This document shows positions 26,950-34,013 of a stretch of 42,101 nt of DNA, piece after piece. The stretch's first letter is position 1. Each line of letters opens with the position of its first letter. The position numbers and the translations under genes are program-made. The notes beneath the pieces are model-generated. The model was not told the DNA's origin. It saw only the letters and a list, made by a program, of their open reading frames with translations, and did not search any database. Source of the stretch: Bacillota bacterium (GTDB taxonomy: Bacteria; Bacillota; Clostridia; Oscillospirales; Ruminococcaceae); contig JAKPUQ010000182.1 in the NCBI GenBank assembly GCA_029572815.1, positions 1-42,101 of the forward strand, written 5' to 3'.

Positions 26950-27342
26950 TTATTCGACTCCTTTCGGGTTAAAATATCCATTCATCTCATTGTAAGACTC
27001 ATCTATGAGCTGTTTTATATCATGGGGAAAGGATCTTCTTTTCCTTCTGATCTCTGCCCAGACCATTTCAAGGTCCAGCTGAGCAGTTATGGTAAGTAAA
27101 AGGTCCATATCATCATAGCCGCAGCCTCCGAGATTTTCAATGAGGAAGCAGGAGATATCTCTCAGCCACTCCTCAGGGAAATCGCCGTAATACTCTCTTT
27201 CGGCTATTTTCTCAAGCTGCGCGAGAGTTAATGATAAGCCCTTTTCATCAAGAAGCTGTTCCTTTTCGGCTGCAAAAGCCCTGACCGCCGGCATGATCTC
27301 CTCTGAATTCGGGCAATCGGGTATATTATCATAATCAAACAC
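26950..27342 (-). CDS. Hypothetical helical protein, 130 aa, GTG start
   Basis: The protein is mostly helical and acidic (MFDYDNIPDCPNSEEIMPAV...) with a central LAQLEKIAEREYYGDFPEEWL and a C-terminal IRRKRRSFPHDIKQLIDESY. There is no TM or signal peptide and I recognise no family. GTG at 27342 follows GGAGG by 12 nt. It sits directly before the TPR gene and just after the last immunity gene, so it probably belongs to the conserved core rather than to the effector cassettes. It may work with the TPR protein. Confidence 0.72.
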   Translation of the reverse strand: MFDYDNIPDCPNSEEIMPAVRAFAAEKEQLLDEKGLSLTLAQLEKIAEREYYGDFPEEWLRDISCFLIENLGGCGYDDMDLLLTITAQLDLEMVWAEIRRKRRSFPHDIKQLIDESYNEMNGYFNPKGVE

Positions 27343-27417
27343 TGATCAGAACCACCTCCATGGAATAAGCGGGGATGTTTGTGCTATCCTGATTATATTA
27401 AAAGGCAATGTGCCAAA

Positions 27418-27906
27418 TCATATATTTTCAATAGCAGCATCGAACAACTGTTGAATTGATTTTTTATCATAACATTCGCGATTATAATAGAACCACAGAT
27501 CATATTCTTCCGTTACCCAAGTACAAACGACAGCACATATCTTGTCATATATCGCAAGCGATTGAGGAGAATTAGAAATCGGTTCATGTAAAAAATAATC
27601 CATTGATATATCTGCACTATCACAAAAGTAAAAATCTATTACTTCGCAATCACACATTACAATATTCTTGAAAAAAAGTTCTTCAAATACATCATCATAT
27701 CTTAAAATGATATTTAATCTGCCGTTTCCGGTATCATTTTGCCTGATATAAGACTTTATACAATCAAGAATAATATCATTATTACGAAGCCCGATAAACT
27801 CTATGATGCAATGTCTGTCAGGAAAACCTGATACAATTTTCTTTAAAATCCTTTCCCTGACATCACACTTTATACAGAATCGTCCTATCCTAATCCTTTC
27901 TTTCAT
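27418..27906 (-). CDS. Candidate immunity protein for effector C
   Basis: The 162-residue product (start ATG at 27906, behind GGAG with 6-nt spacing and overlapping the effector stop by 17 nt) is acidic to neutral and cytosolic. It contains an ILRYDDVFEELFF segment and several Cys and aromatic residues. No family is recognised. The gene is clearly more AT-rich than the surrounding locus and uses A/T-ending codons, as does the end of effector C, indicating that toxin tip and this gene came together by recombination. The absence of a signal peptide suggests the toxin would act in the cytosol. Confidence 0.75.
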   Translation of the reverse strand: MKERIRIGRFCIKCDVRERILKKIVSGFPDRHCIIEFIGLRNNDIILDCIKSYIRQNDTGNGRLNIILRYDDVFEELFFKNIVMCDCEVIDFYFCDSADISMDYFLHEPISNSPQSLAIYDKICAVVCTWVTEEYDLWFYYNRECYDKKSIQQLFDAAIENI

Positions 27907-28945
27907 CTGCTGCTCCGAATATACCACCAAGAAGCGATGTTAACCTGACATGAACATCTCTCCTTGCCGGATCAAAAATGAATTTAAGACCTTTAATAAA
28001 TCCTGGCAGTTTATTATACATATTTGTAGTTATATGGGTATGGAACAGTTGTTTTCCTGCTTCAAAATCAATTCTGAACGTCCTTCCGAACTTAAAGAGC
28101 GTACCTCCTGAATTTGGATTGCCAGGTGAATTAGGAGACCAGAATTTGATATTACTGCCCAACTGATAATTATATGTTCCACTCGGATTAAACACCTGAA
28201 GGCTTTTTCCACCCATAAGCGTAATGGTGCCTGTCTGTGAAAAACGTAAGATCGCAGCCATGCCCTGTGAAGCTCCCGCGAAGATACCACCCCACATAAA
28301 GCCGCCTGCAAAACCGTCACCGAAGGATCTCACCAGGTGTCCCATAGTGGTGCCGAAGCTCTCGCCCTTTATCAGCGAGCCGATAAGGGATATGCCCGCA
28401 CTTATTGCGCCTCCGATAAGTCCCGATATAAGCGCAGCCTTGAGTCCTACAAGAAATGCCGCCAGGAAGGTTCCGCCCGTAAGTGCAGTGAGCACTGCTC
28501 CCACGGCGATAACAACTATTCCGATGACGATCTGCTTCCAGTGGTCCTTCACCCAGTCTCCGAAAGTACCGCAGGCTTCCTTGAATTTTTCCCACTCGCT
28601 CTTTTCGCTATCGGGCTTGAGATAGCCATAATCATCGTAGAACCTGTTCTTGCCTGTGTTTATCGCCTCTGCCGCCGCTTCATCTATGCTTACCACATCA
28701 TTGACGAAACCGTCGGTATCATCGCTTATTTTTTCAAGGGCATCAAGCTTGTCCTCCTGTGTATCGGTTGAACTGCGGAGAGAGCTTATGGTCGCTTCAA
28801 GGCTGCATACTCCTCCGTCCACCTGCAAGGCGCTGCCTGTAAGAGTGCTCAGGGCATCCCTGAAGGAACCGACAGAGCGCCTGGCATCGCCTATGATACC
28901 GGACATATTGTTTATCTTATTTGCATAGAGAGTTATTGTTGCCAA
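27890..28945 (-). CDS. Effector C: modular T7SS effector (351 aa) with variable C-terminal domain
   Basis: Residues 1-122 are the shared N-terminal domain (ATITLYANKINNM, then VDGGVCSLEATISSLRSSTDTQE and AAEAINTGKNRFYDDYGYLKP). A Gly/Ala-rich hydrophobic region (about 137-240) follows, as in many polymorphic toxins and glycine-zipper linkers. The C-terminal ~110 residues (FKFGRTFRIDFEAG, FHTHITTN) are unique in the window and form a candidate toxin domain with an R-h-D / H-x-H pattern; no named fold is claimed. No ATG is available upstream before an in-frame stop, so translation probably starts at TTG 28945. Sequence composition changes to AT-rich near 28300, at the start of the C-terminal domain. 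Confidence 0.82.
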   Translation of the reverse strand: MATITLYANKINNMSGIIGDARRSVGSFRDALSTLTGSALQVDGGVCSLEATISSLRSSTDTQEDKLDALEKISDDTDGFVNDVVSIDEAAAEAINTGKNRFYDDYGYLKPDSEKSEWEKFKEACGTFGDWVKDHWKQIVIGIVVIAVGAVLTALTGGTFLAAFLVGLKAALISGLIGGAISAGISLIGSLIKGESFGTTMGHLVRSFGDGFAGGFMWGGIFAGASQGMAAILRFSQTGTITLMGGKSLQVFNPSGTYNYQLGSNIKFWSPNSPGNPNSGGTLFKFGRTFRIDFEAGKQLFHTHITTNMYNKLPGFIKGLKFIFDPARRDVHVRLTSLLGGIFGAADERKD

Positions 28946-28999
28946 GTCATTATCATCTCTTTTCCGTAAATGCTGCTGTGTCTGGATAGCTGCCGGTCA

Positions 29000-29488
29000 T
29001 TATGCCGGCTTATCCGAATACTTTTCCAGGTATCCGGCACATTTTTTTGAGATAACCGATGAATTCAGTGTTCCCGAGCTGTACAGCCATATCAGATATG
29101 CCGCAAGCTCGCCGAAGCCATTCATGCTGTGATGGAGCACTATGTCCTGATCGTTTGTTTTTATCACCAGAAAGAACTTCACACCGTACCTGTAATGCCT
29201 GTGCTCAGTCTGAACTATGCTCTTTATATCGCTGAGGCTGAATTCGTACTTTTTGCCGATTCTCGAGCGATAATACAGCCTGTCGCCGTCAACTCTCAGA
29301 TAAAACAGAACTGTAGGGCAGATAAGCGCCGCAGTATATACCGCAAGTATTATCAGCATGGTAACTGCGATAGCCTTAAGTTCTGTAAATATGAGCATAA
29401 AGACCGCCATTGCCGCAAAGAATGCGACTATCAGCAGCGTTACCAAAAGGTCTCCTACGCCGTATCTTACTGTAAATTTATCATTCAT
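29000..29488 (-). CDS. Two-TM membrane protein, candidate immunity to effector B
   Basis: The 162-residue protein has two TM helices near residues 13-33 and 37-62 (LLVTLLIVAFFAAMAVFMLIF and AIAVTMLIILAVYTAALIC). A soluble part that looks like a small PH-like beta domain follows (YLRVDGDRLYYRSRIGKKYEFSLSDIKSIVQ), as in many bacterial PH-domain membrane proteins. It starts 12 nt after the stop of effector B with no obvious Shine-Dalgarno, so coupling is probable. Immediate placement behind a T7SS effector and membrane location fit an immunity protein guarding the membrane; this is inference. Confidence 0.75.
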   Translation of the reverse strand: MNDKFTVRYGVGDLLVTLLIVAFFAAMAVFMLIFTELKAIAVTMLIILAVYTAALICPTVLFYLRVDGDRLYYRSRIGKKYEFSLSDIKSIVQTEHRHYRYGVKFFLVIKTNDQDIVLHHSMNGFGELAAYLIWLYSSGTLNSSVISKKCAGYLEKYSDKPA

Positions 29489-29500
29489 GCTTGTTTAATA

Positions 29501-30607
29501 TTATGCAGAGACCCAGGATTTGTAAGCGTCCCAGCCCTCACCTGTCAGGCTCTTGAAGAATTCGATGCCGTGATCCAGAACGCCGTCCACGAATTCGGCT
29601 CCCAGTCCCTTCAGTACGGACAACCTGCTCATGATACGTCCGTTTCTTCCCACGTTGGCAAGATCATACATCCAGTCAAACTTCCAGCTGCCCCTGCCCT
29701 TGTTGATACCGTTGATCTTGAGAGGCGGGATAAGGTTGCCGAGAGAGTCTCCCAGCTTTGTGAACAGCACTCCTGTACCGAAGGAGAACAGTGCATCGAA
29801 TATGTATTGTCCTGCGGAGATATCATCACCCTTGAAGAAATGGTCTCCCAGATTTGTCAGTATAGAAGTAAAAGCATCTCCTGTGCCGCCGATAAGCATA
29901 TTTTGCAGCAGTGAGAGATCGGCTATGCTTGCCAGGCCTGTAGCGCCTGCTACCGCGCTTCCGATACCTGCTGTGAGAAGTCCTCCCAGGGCTCCGCCGA
30001 ATGCGCCGCCCTCAAGCCCCTGAAGGAAGGTACTGTTAGGCGACAGACCGCCTGCAATGCCTCCCATAACTCCTCCCACAAGCGTACCTATCAGCACTCC
30101 CTTGGAAAGAGTGATCAACAGAGCTGCAATAGGACCAATAGCAGTTCCGCCGGTAAAAACTATGACCAGAACAGCCGCAATGACCAGACCGATGGTCGCC
30201 AGCGCCTTCCAGCGCTCCTTGCACCATTCCTTGGCGCCCGTCCAGAATTTCTCCCAGCCGCTCTTTTCAATGTCGGGTCTGAGGTATTCATAGGTATCAT
30301 AAAAATCATTCTTGCTCCTGTTGATGGCTTCGGCAGCGTTCTCATCTATATCCACAACGTCCTCAAGGAACTGCTCTGTTTTTTCCGCTGCATCACTGAG
30401 TGCTTCTGCCTTTGCCTCCTGAGTATCCGATGAGGACCTCAGTGAGTTTATGACCTCTGTCAGATCACATACACCGCTGTCTACAGCAGCCGCGCTGAAG
30501 CTCAGGTCATCAATGTCATCTCTGAACCATCTGACCGATCTTCCCAGATCTGTTATAAGTGAAGACATCTTATTTGCCTTGCTTGCATATAAAGCTATCG
30601 TTGCCAT
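29501..30607 (-). CDS. Effector B: modular T7SS effector with glycine-rich hydrophobic centre
   Basis: The protein is 368 residues from the ATG at 30607 (preceded by AAAGGGG with 8-nt spacing and matching the start of its paralogue; an in-frame GTG three codons earlier also exists). The shared N-terminal domain covers residues 1-122. A very hydrophobic Gly/Ala-rich block follows (about 135-270: LATIGLVIAAVLVIVFTGG, GGVMGGIAGG, GGAFGGALGG), like membrane-inserting or glycine-zipper segments. The last ~70 residues (MYDLANVGRNGRIMSRLSVLKGLG...) are helical and short for an enzyme. With a membrane protein encoded directly downstream, a membrane-targeting toxin is the simplest reading. Confidence 0.82.
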   Translation of the reverse strand: MATIALYASKANKMSSLITDLGRSVRWFRDDIDDLSFSAAAVDSGVCDLTEVINSLRSSSDTQEAKAEALSDAAEKTEQFLEDVVDIDENAAEAINRSKNDFYDTYEYLRPDIEKSGWEKFWTGAKEWCKERWKALATIGLVIAAVLVIVFTGGTAIGPIAALLITLSKGVLIGTLVGGVMGGIAGGLSPNSTFLQGLEGGAFGGALGGLLTAGIGSAVAGATGLASIADLSLLQNMLIGGTGDAFTSILTNLGDHFFKGDDISAGQYIFDALFSFGTGVLFTKLGDSLGNLIPPLKINGINKGRGSWKFDWMYDLANVGRNGRIMSRLSVLKGLGAEFVDGVLDHGIEFFKSLTGEGWDAYKSWVSA

Positions 30608-30643
30608 ATCACTCACCCCTTTGCGATATTTTTAAGCTGCGGC

Positions 30644-31504
30644 TCAGCTGTTCGCTATCGCCGCAAATCCTGTTATATCATTATCCTTTATGACTATATC
30701 CTCTGCTTTTTCAGCTGCGGAAGCTGCTGTCACCTTTTCTCCGTCCGTCCTGAAAGCCATTATATAGTCCTTAGTATCGTATCTTATCTCCGCATAAACG
30801 TCCGTATGACCGCTGTCGGTGTCAGTCCAGAGCACTCCCACCGAGTTTCCGTCCTGAGCGAAGACCACCTTTAGCATGGGGGATATCTCTGTAAAAGCCG
30901 CGTTATCCAGCAGCTCCTCCGAGAATATGTCTCTTGCCTCCGTGTCATAGGAAGCTCCGTCAGTCTCAGAGATTGTGCTGAACATATCGTGAAGGTACTG
31001 TCGTTCGGGGTAATTGATGCCTGCGATGTCCCAGAACTTCACGTCATCGTTGTCGCTGAGCTCGATAAGGTCAAAGCTGTATACCCCCACCATATCGGGG
31101 TCTCTTGTATCCTCAAGCCACTGCGTCCACACCATTTTATAGCGGTTGTCGCCGGAATTGAACTTGCAGTATCCGCGGACGTATTTGTAATGTCCGTTCC
31201 CCTCATAGAAGGAGTAGCTGCTGCTGTTCTCGTCTACCACAGTAGCCTTTCCGTCCCTGTAGAGGTCTATGGCATATTTCATACCCTTGTCGAAGTCATC
31301 CGCTCTCTCCAGAGCCCGTTTTGAGAAACAGCTTTTAAGAAGCTCCTCATCGCAGTCTTCCAGCGCCTTGAGAGCAGTTTTTTCAAAGCTCCTGACAGAG
31401 TCTCTCTCATTTTTTATGCCTTTTGAAAGCTTCGAGAGTACCGAACAGGAGGAGCCTGTCAGCAGCATTGCTGCCGCAAGTAATATCCCAAATGTTTTTT
31501 TCAT
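30644..31504 (-). CDS. Putative lipoprotein, candidate immunity or partner of effector A
   Basis: From MKKTFGILLAAAMLLTGSSC the product has a lipoprotein-like signal with a slightly unusual lipobox (TGSSC), followed by a soluble extracytoplasmic domain of about 265 residues. In-frame ATGs also lie at 31510 (overlapping the effector stop as TAATG) and 31516; no strong ribosome site distinguishes them, so coupling to effector A is likely. The body is acidic with features such as CDEELLKSCFSKRALERADDF and YNDTG-like beta stretches; I recognise no family. A lipoprotein behind a secreted effector is a common form of immunity where the target is in the cell envelope. Confidence 0.78.
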   Translation of the reverse strand: MKKTFGILLAAAMLLTGSSCSVLSKLSKGIKNERDSVRSFEKTALKALEDCDEELLKSCFSKRALERADDFDKGMKYAIDLYRDGKATVVDENSSSYSFYEGNGHYKYVRGYCKFNSGDNRYKMVWTQWLEDTRDPDMVGVYSFDLIELSDNDDVKFWDIAGINYPERQYLHDMFSTISETDGASYDTEARDIFSEELLDNAAFTEISPMLKVVFAQDGNSVGVLWTDTDSGHTDVYAEIRYDTKDYIMAFRTDGEKVTAASAAEKAEDIVIKDNDITGFAAIANS

Positions 31505-31509
31505 TCCCA

Positions 31510-32931
31510 TTACCATTCAAGTGTTGCTATGAGTTGTCCGTTGCTGTCATCGAAGGTCCATGTGCCGCCCTGTGCGGAACCGCCGCTCTCCACGCTCTGT
31601 TCAAGAGCATAGAACATTTCCCTGCCGTTTTCCATTGTATTGAAGTCTATGGTAGTTGTGGAGGTAAGGTCTCTTGCCTGAACGTTCTGATGCTGAGGGT
31701 CAAAGCCGTTCACCCACCACTGTGCGCCGTCATGCCACATAGCCTCGTCCCCGTAGGGGGCATAGTCAAAGAGCTGTTCGCCGTTGTACTCAAGCATCAG
31801 CTCCATATCGCAGGCATATTCGGTAGCTGTTTCGTAGTGGAAGCCATCATCGGTAGCCATATAGATGCCTGTCTCGGCACCTGCGCCCAGGTTCATATAG
31901 TCACCCTTCCACGCCCATATAATAAAGGTATTGCCGTCAACGGTAAATTCCTGTGATTTGTATACGCCGATGGAATTTTTCGTAGCGCCTACGCCGCGGT
32001 TGAAAACGTTGTCATAGCCGTCATTGTAGCCCACAGGTCCCCAGCCCTGCCAGGTGCCCTGGTCAATGTGATAAACGCCGTCTCTCTCATCGTATTTTGC
32101 ACCGATGAGTCCCACAACGAAGTCAGCGCCGGGAAGTCTGCCCTTTGTCCAGATCTTGCCGATCTCAATGAAGGGGCCGAAGAGGGTGATGACGCCCTCG
32201 ACAATATCGCCGAACCATTCCGTGTTTATCATCTGCCCCATGAAGCTGATAAATTTGCACGCCGCGTCCTCTATCAGCGGTCCAAGGGGAGAATTCATTA
32301 TTAACGTCCCCAGCGGGGCAAGTATATTTTCATAGAAAAGCGAGGCGCCTTCCTTCAGAAGGTCAAGAGCCGCAGGCAGCCAGGGAGCCATCACCACTAT
32401 AACGTCGCCTATCTTTTCTGCGATCGCCACCAGCGCCTTACAGCCCAGAAGTATCAGGTCGGCATTGTCTCTGCACCACTGTGAAAGGCTGTTGCAAAGT
32501 CCTGCCAGAACGTCCCAGGCGCCCGAGAAGAGCTCAGCCAGTCCCTCGCCTATGCCGCCGAAGAAATCGCCTATTGCGTCCCAGATGGAATCCTCCGCAG
32601 GCCGGAGATAATCATATAGTGAATAGAAATCCTCCTCTGAGGTGCTGATAGCCTCTGCCGCAGACACGTCTATGGAGGCGGTCTCACTGATGAAGGTCTC
32701 GGTCTGAGTCTGTATAGTGTCCAGGACCGCTGCCTTAGCCTCCTGGGTATCTGAGGAAGCCCTGAGGGAGCTTATGGTCTCATCAAGGCTGCATATACTG
32801 CTGTCTATCCCGAGAGCGCTCTGTCGCAGAGTCTCTATATCCTCACCGAAATATCCAACCGAGCGCTTCAGTGCAAGTATGAGGGAGGGCATCTGATTTA
32901 CCCTTCCCGAATACAGTGTGATCGTCGACAT
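31510..32931 (-). CDS. Effector A: modular T7SS effector with DUF4474-like C-terminal domain
   Basis: The 473-residue protein begins with the same ~120-residue domain as effectors B and C (STITLYSGRVNQM; IDSSICSLDETISSLRASSDTQE; AAEAISTSEEDFYSLYDYLRP). A hydrophobic helical linker (about 125-250) follows. The C-terminal ~200 residues contain FIIWAWKGDYMNLGAGAETGIY and later WWVNGFDPQHQNV, which I recall as the hallmark of the DUF4474 family found in clostridial secreted or modular proteins. Its biochemical activity is not established to my knowledge. GAGGT lies 8 nt before the ATG. It follows the coiled-coil partner gene by 26 nt and precedes a lipoprotein gene, forming the first effector cassette of the operon. 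Confidence 0.85.
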   Translation of the reverse strand: MSTITLYSGRVNQMPSLILALKRSVGYFGEDIETLRQSALGIDSSICSLDETISSLRASSDTQEAKAAVLDTIQTQTETFISETASIDVSAAEAISTSEEDFYSLYDYLRPAEDSIWDAIGDFFGGIGEGLAELFSGAWDVLAGLCNSLSQWCRDNADLILLGCKALVAIAEKIGDVIVVMAPWLPAALDLLKEGASLFYENILAPLGTLIMNSPLGPLIEDAACKFISFMGQMINTEWFGDIVEGVITLFGPFIEIGKIWTKGRLPGADFVVGLIGAKYDERDGVYHIDQGTWQGWGPVGYNDGYDNVFNRGVGATKNSIGVYKSQEFTVDGNTFIIWAWKGDYMNLGAGAETGIYMATDDGFHYETATEYACDMELMLEYNGEQLFDYAPYGDEAMWHDGAQWWVNGFDPQHQNVQARDLTSTTTIDFNTMENGREMFYALEQSVESGGSAQGGTWTFDDSNGQLIATLEW

Positions 32932-32957
32932 ACAGCCCTACCTCTTTCCTGTAATTA

Positions 32958-33521
32958 TCAGTCTTCCTCGTCCATTCTGCGTCTGTAGTATTCCATATCC
33001 ATGGAGGCATTGTATTTTGTGCTGCGCCATGAGGAAGCATCGGCTTCGTTTATCCTCATAGCCTGTTCGATGTCTGCTATCCTGAGCTCTGCGTCTCTTA
33101 CAGCCGCTTCGAGCTCTGTTATCCTGTTATCCACAGCAGTTTTCTTGGTCCTGAAATCCGACATAGCTGTAGTGAGAACGGATCTTGTTCTGGTCATCTC
33201 ATCGCTGAACACCTCATTGACGTTCACCGCAGGAGTATCGGAGGATTCCGCCATTCCGCTGAAGTTCTCGGTAGCTTCGTCCATATCTCCCGCAACAGTG
33301 TCAAGGCTTTCTGTAAGATCGTCCTCCTGAGCGATGACTCCGCCAAGATCATAGGAGGCCTGTCTGTGCCTTGCCAGCTGAGCGTTGAGGTCATTGAGAT
33401 CCGCGATCGCCTGATTTTTATCCCGCGCAAGCTCATTAGCGCGGTTCTCACAGTAGTTTATCCCTGAACAAGCGTCATAATAGCGATTACGAGCCTGATT
33501 GTAGTAGTATTCGTTGTCCAT
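32958..33521 (-). CDS. Coiled-coil T7SS partner protein (Lap/YwqH-like), 187 aa
   Basis: The start is the ATG at 33521 behind a perfect AGGAGGT; the longer open frame adds 24 implausible residues. The protein is almost wholly helical, with a first coiled coil (ENRANELARDKNQAIADLNDLNAQLARHRQ), a middle segment containing ESLDTVAGDMDEATENF, and a last coiled coil (VDNRITELEAAVRDAELRIADIEQAM). In LXG effector operons of Firmicutes, small helical Lap proteins of DUF5082/YwqH type precede the toxin and escort its N-terminal domain. Position and fold match, though the name is by analogy. It is the first gene of the ~25 kb transcription unit. Confidence 0.82.
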   Translation of the reverse strand: MDNEYYYNQARNRYYDACSGINYCENRANELARDKNQAIADLNDLNAQLARHRQASYDLGGVIAQEDDLTESLDTVAGDMDEATENFSGMAESSDTPAVNVNEVFSDEMTRTRSVLTTAMSDFRTKKTAVDNRITELEAAVRDAELRIADIEQAMRINEADASSWRSTKYNASMDMEYYRRRMDEED

Positions 33522-33702
33522 GCGCTTACCTCCTGATAAAGCTGTAATCCCGTATCCGCACTCCTCTGATAAGAGGGGCTCCGGAAATATCATGGGTCAT
33601 AGATGACATTTGTACCTATATAAGGTCAATCTGACAAATCACGCCAAAAAGCTGATAAAAAACCAGTAATTTTTGAGCATATCAATAAATTATATATGTA
33701 TC
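33522..33702 (-). other. ~175-nt 5' leader of the T7SS operon
   Basis: From the predicted start near 33696 to the first ATG the leader holds no gene. It contains a short hairpin at 33563-33576, a palindrome ACCT-ATATA-AGGT at 33614-33626, and an inverted pair ATTTGT (33608-33613) with ACAAAT (33634-33639) around it. The length leaves room for leader control, but I recognise no known riboswitch class. Confidence 0.45.
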
Positions 33703-33731
33703 ATTTTACCATATTTAATGCCATTAGTCAA
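33703..33731 (-). promoter_or_regulatory. Promoter of the T7SS operon
   Basis: On the minus strand TTGACT (33731-33726) and TAAAAT (33708-33703) are exactly 17 bp apart, with TGG just before the -10 giving an extended -10. The surrounding 33680-33760 is AT-rich. No other comparable promoter was found before the first gene of the run. Confidence 0.7.
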
Positions 33732-33823
33732 GTCAATAAATATATTTTGCTCTCCATTTCTTGCGGTTTCGCACCTCCGCCCGGATGATGTATGATCCAC
33801 AGTATGACTTTATGAAGGTATAT

Positions 33824-33872
33824 CGTTACATTTGTCACTGATCCCGTTACATTTGTCACCGAAAATGTTACA
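33824..33872. promoter_or_regulatory. Three GTTACA repeats at exact 21-bp spacing
   Basis: CGTTACATTTGTCAC occurs at 33824-33838 and again, identical, at 33845-33859; a third core TGTTACA lies at 33866-33872. The GTTACA cores start at 33825, 33846 and 33867, two helical turns apart. They lie between two divergent promoters (33726-33731 and 33948-33953), so they are a likely operator array for one or both. An inverted repeat ATCTGT / ACAGAT at 33879-33884 and 33892-33897 follows. The remaining sequence between 33732 and 33947 shows no gene. Confidence 0.6.
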
Positions 33873-33947
33873 GCTATCATCTGTAAATAAAACAGATTTT
33901 GCGGTAATATATAGTTACAGAAGCTTCAGCCGATACGGGACAGATTA

Positions 33948-33976
33948 TTGACAATGCAGGGAAACCGTAATATAAT
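33948..33976 (+). promoter_or_regulatory. Consensus sigma-A promoter of the lipid operon
   Basis: TTGACA (33948-33953), 17 bp, TATAAT (33971-33976): perfect consensus. The predicted start near 33983 lies downstream of in-frame codons at 33948 and 33954, which therefore cannot be the translation start. Confidence 0.85.
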
Positions 33977-34013
33977 GGTTAATGGCTATTCAGAAGAGGC
34001 AAGGAGTAAGATA

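Noticed and set aside
33522..33702. Riboswitch in the T7SS leader
   Set aside because: No conserved core of a known class was recognised; only short palindromes.
33824..33860. CRISPR-like repeat
   Set aside because: Only two full 15-bp repeats with 6-bp gaps, no spacers of usual length and no cas genes.
33824..33872. Reading the GTTACA array as LytTR-type regulator sites
   Set aside because: The 21-bp period fits, but the flanking bases do not match the 9-bp LytTR consensus as I know it, and no LytTR regulator is encoded here.
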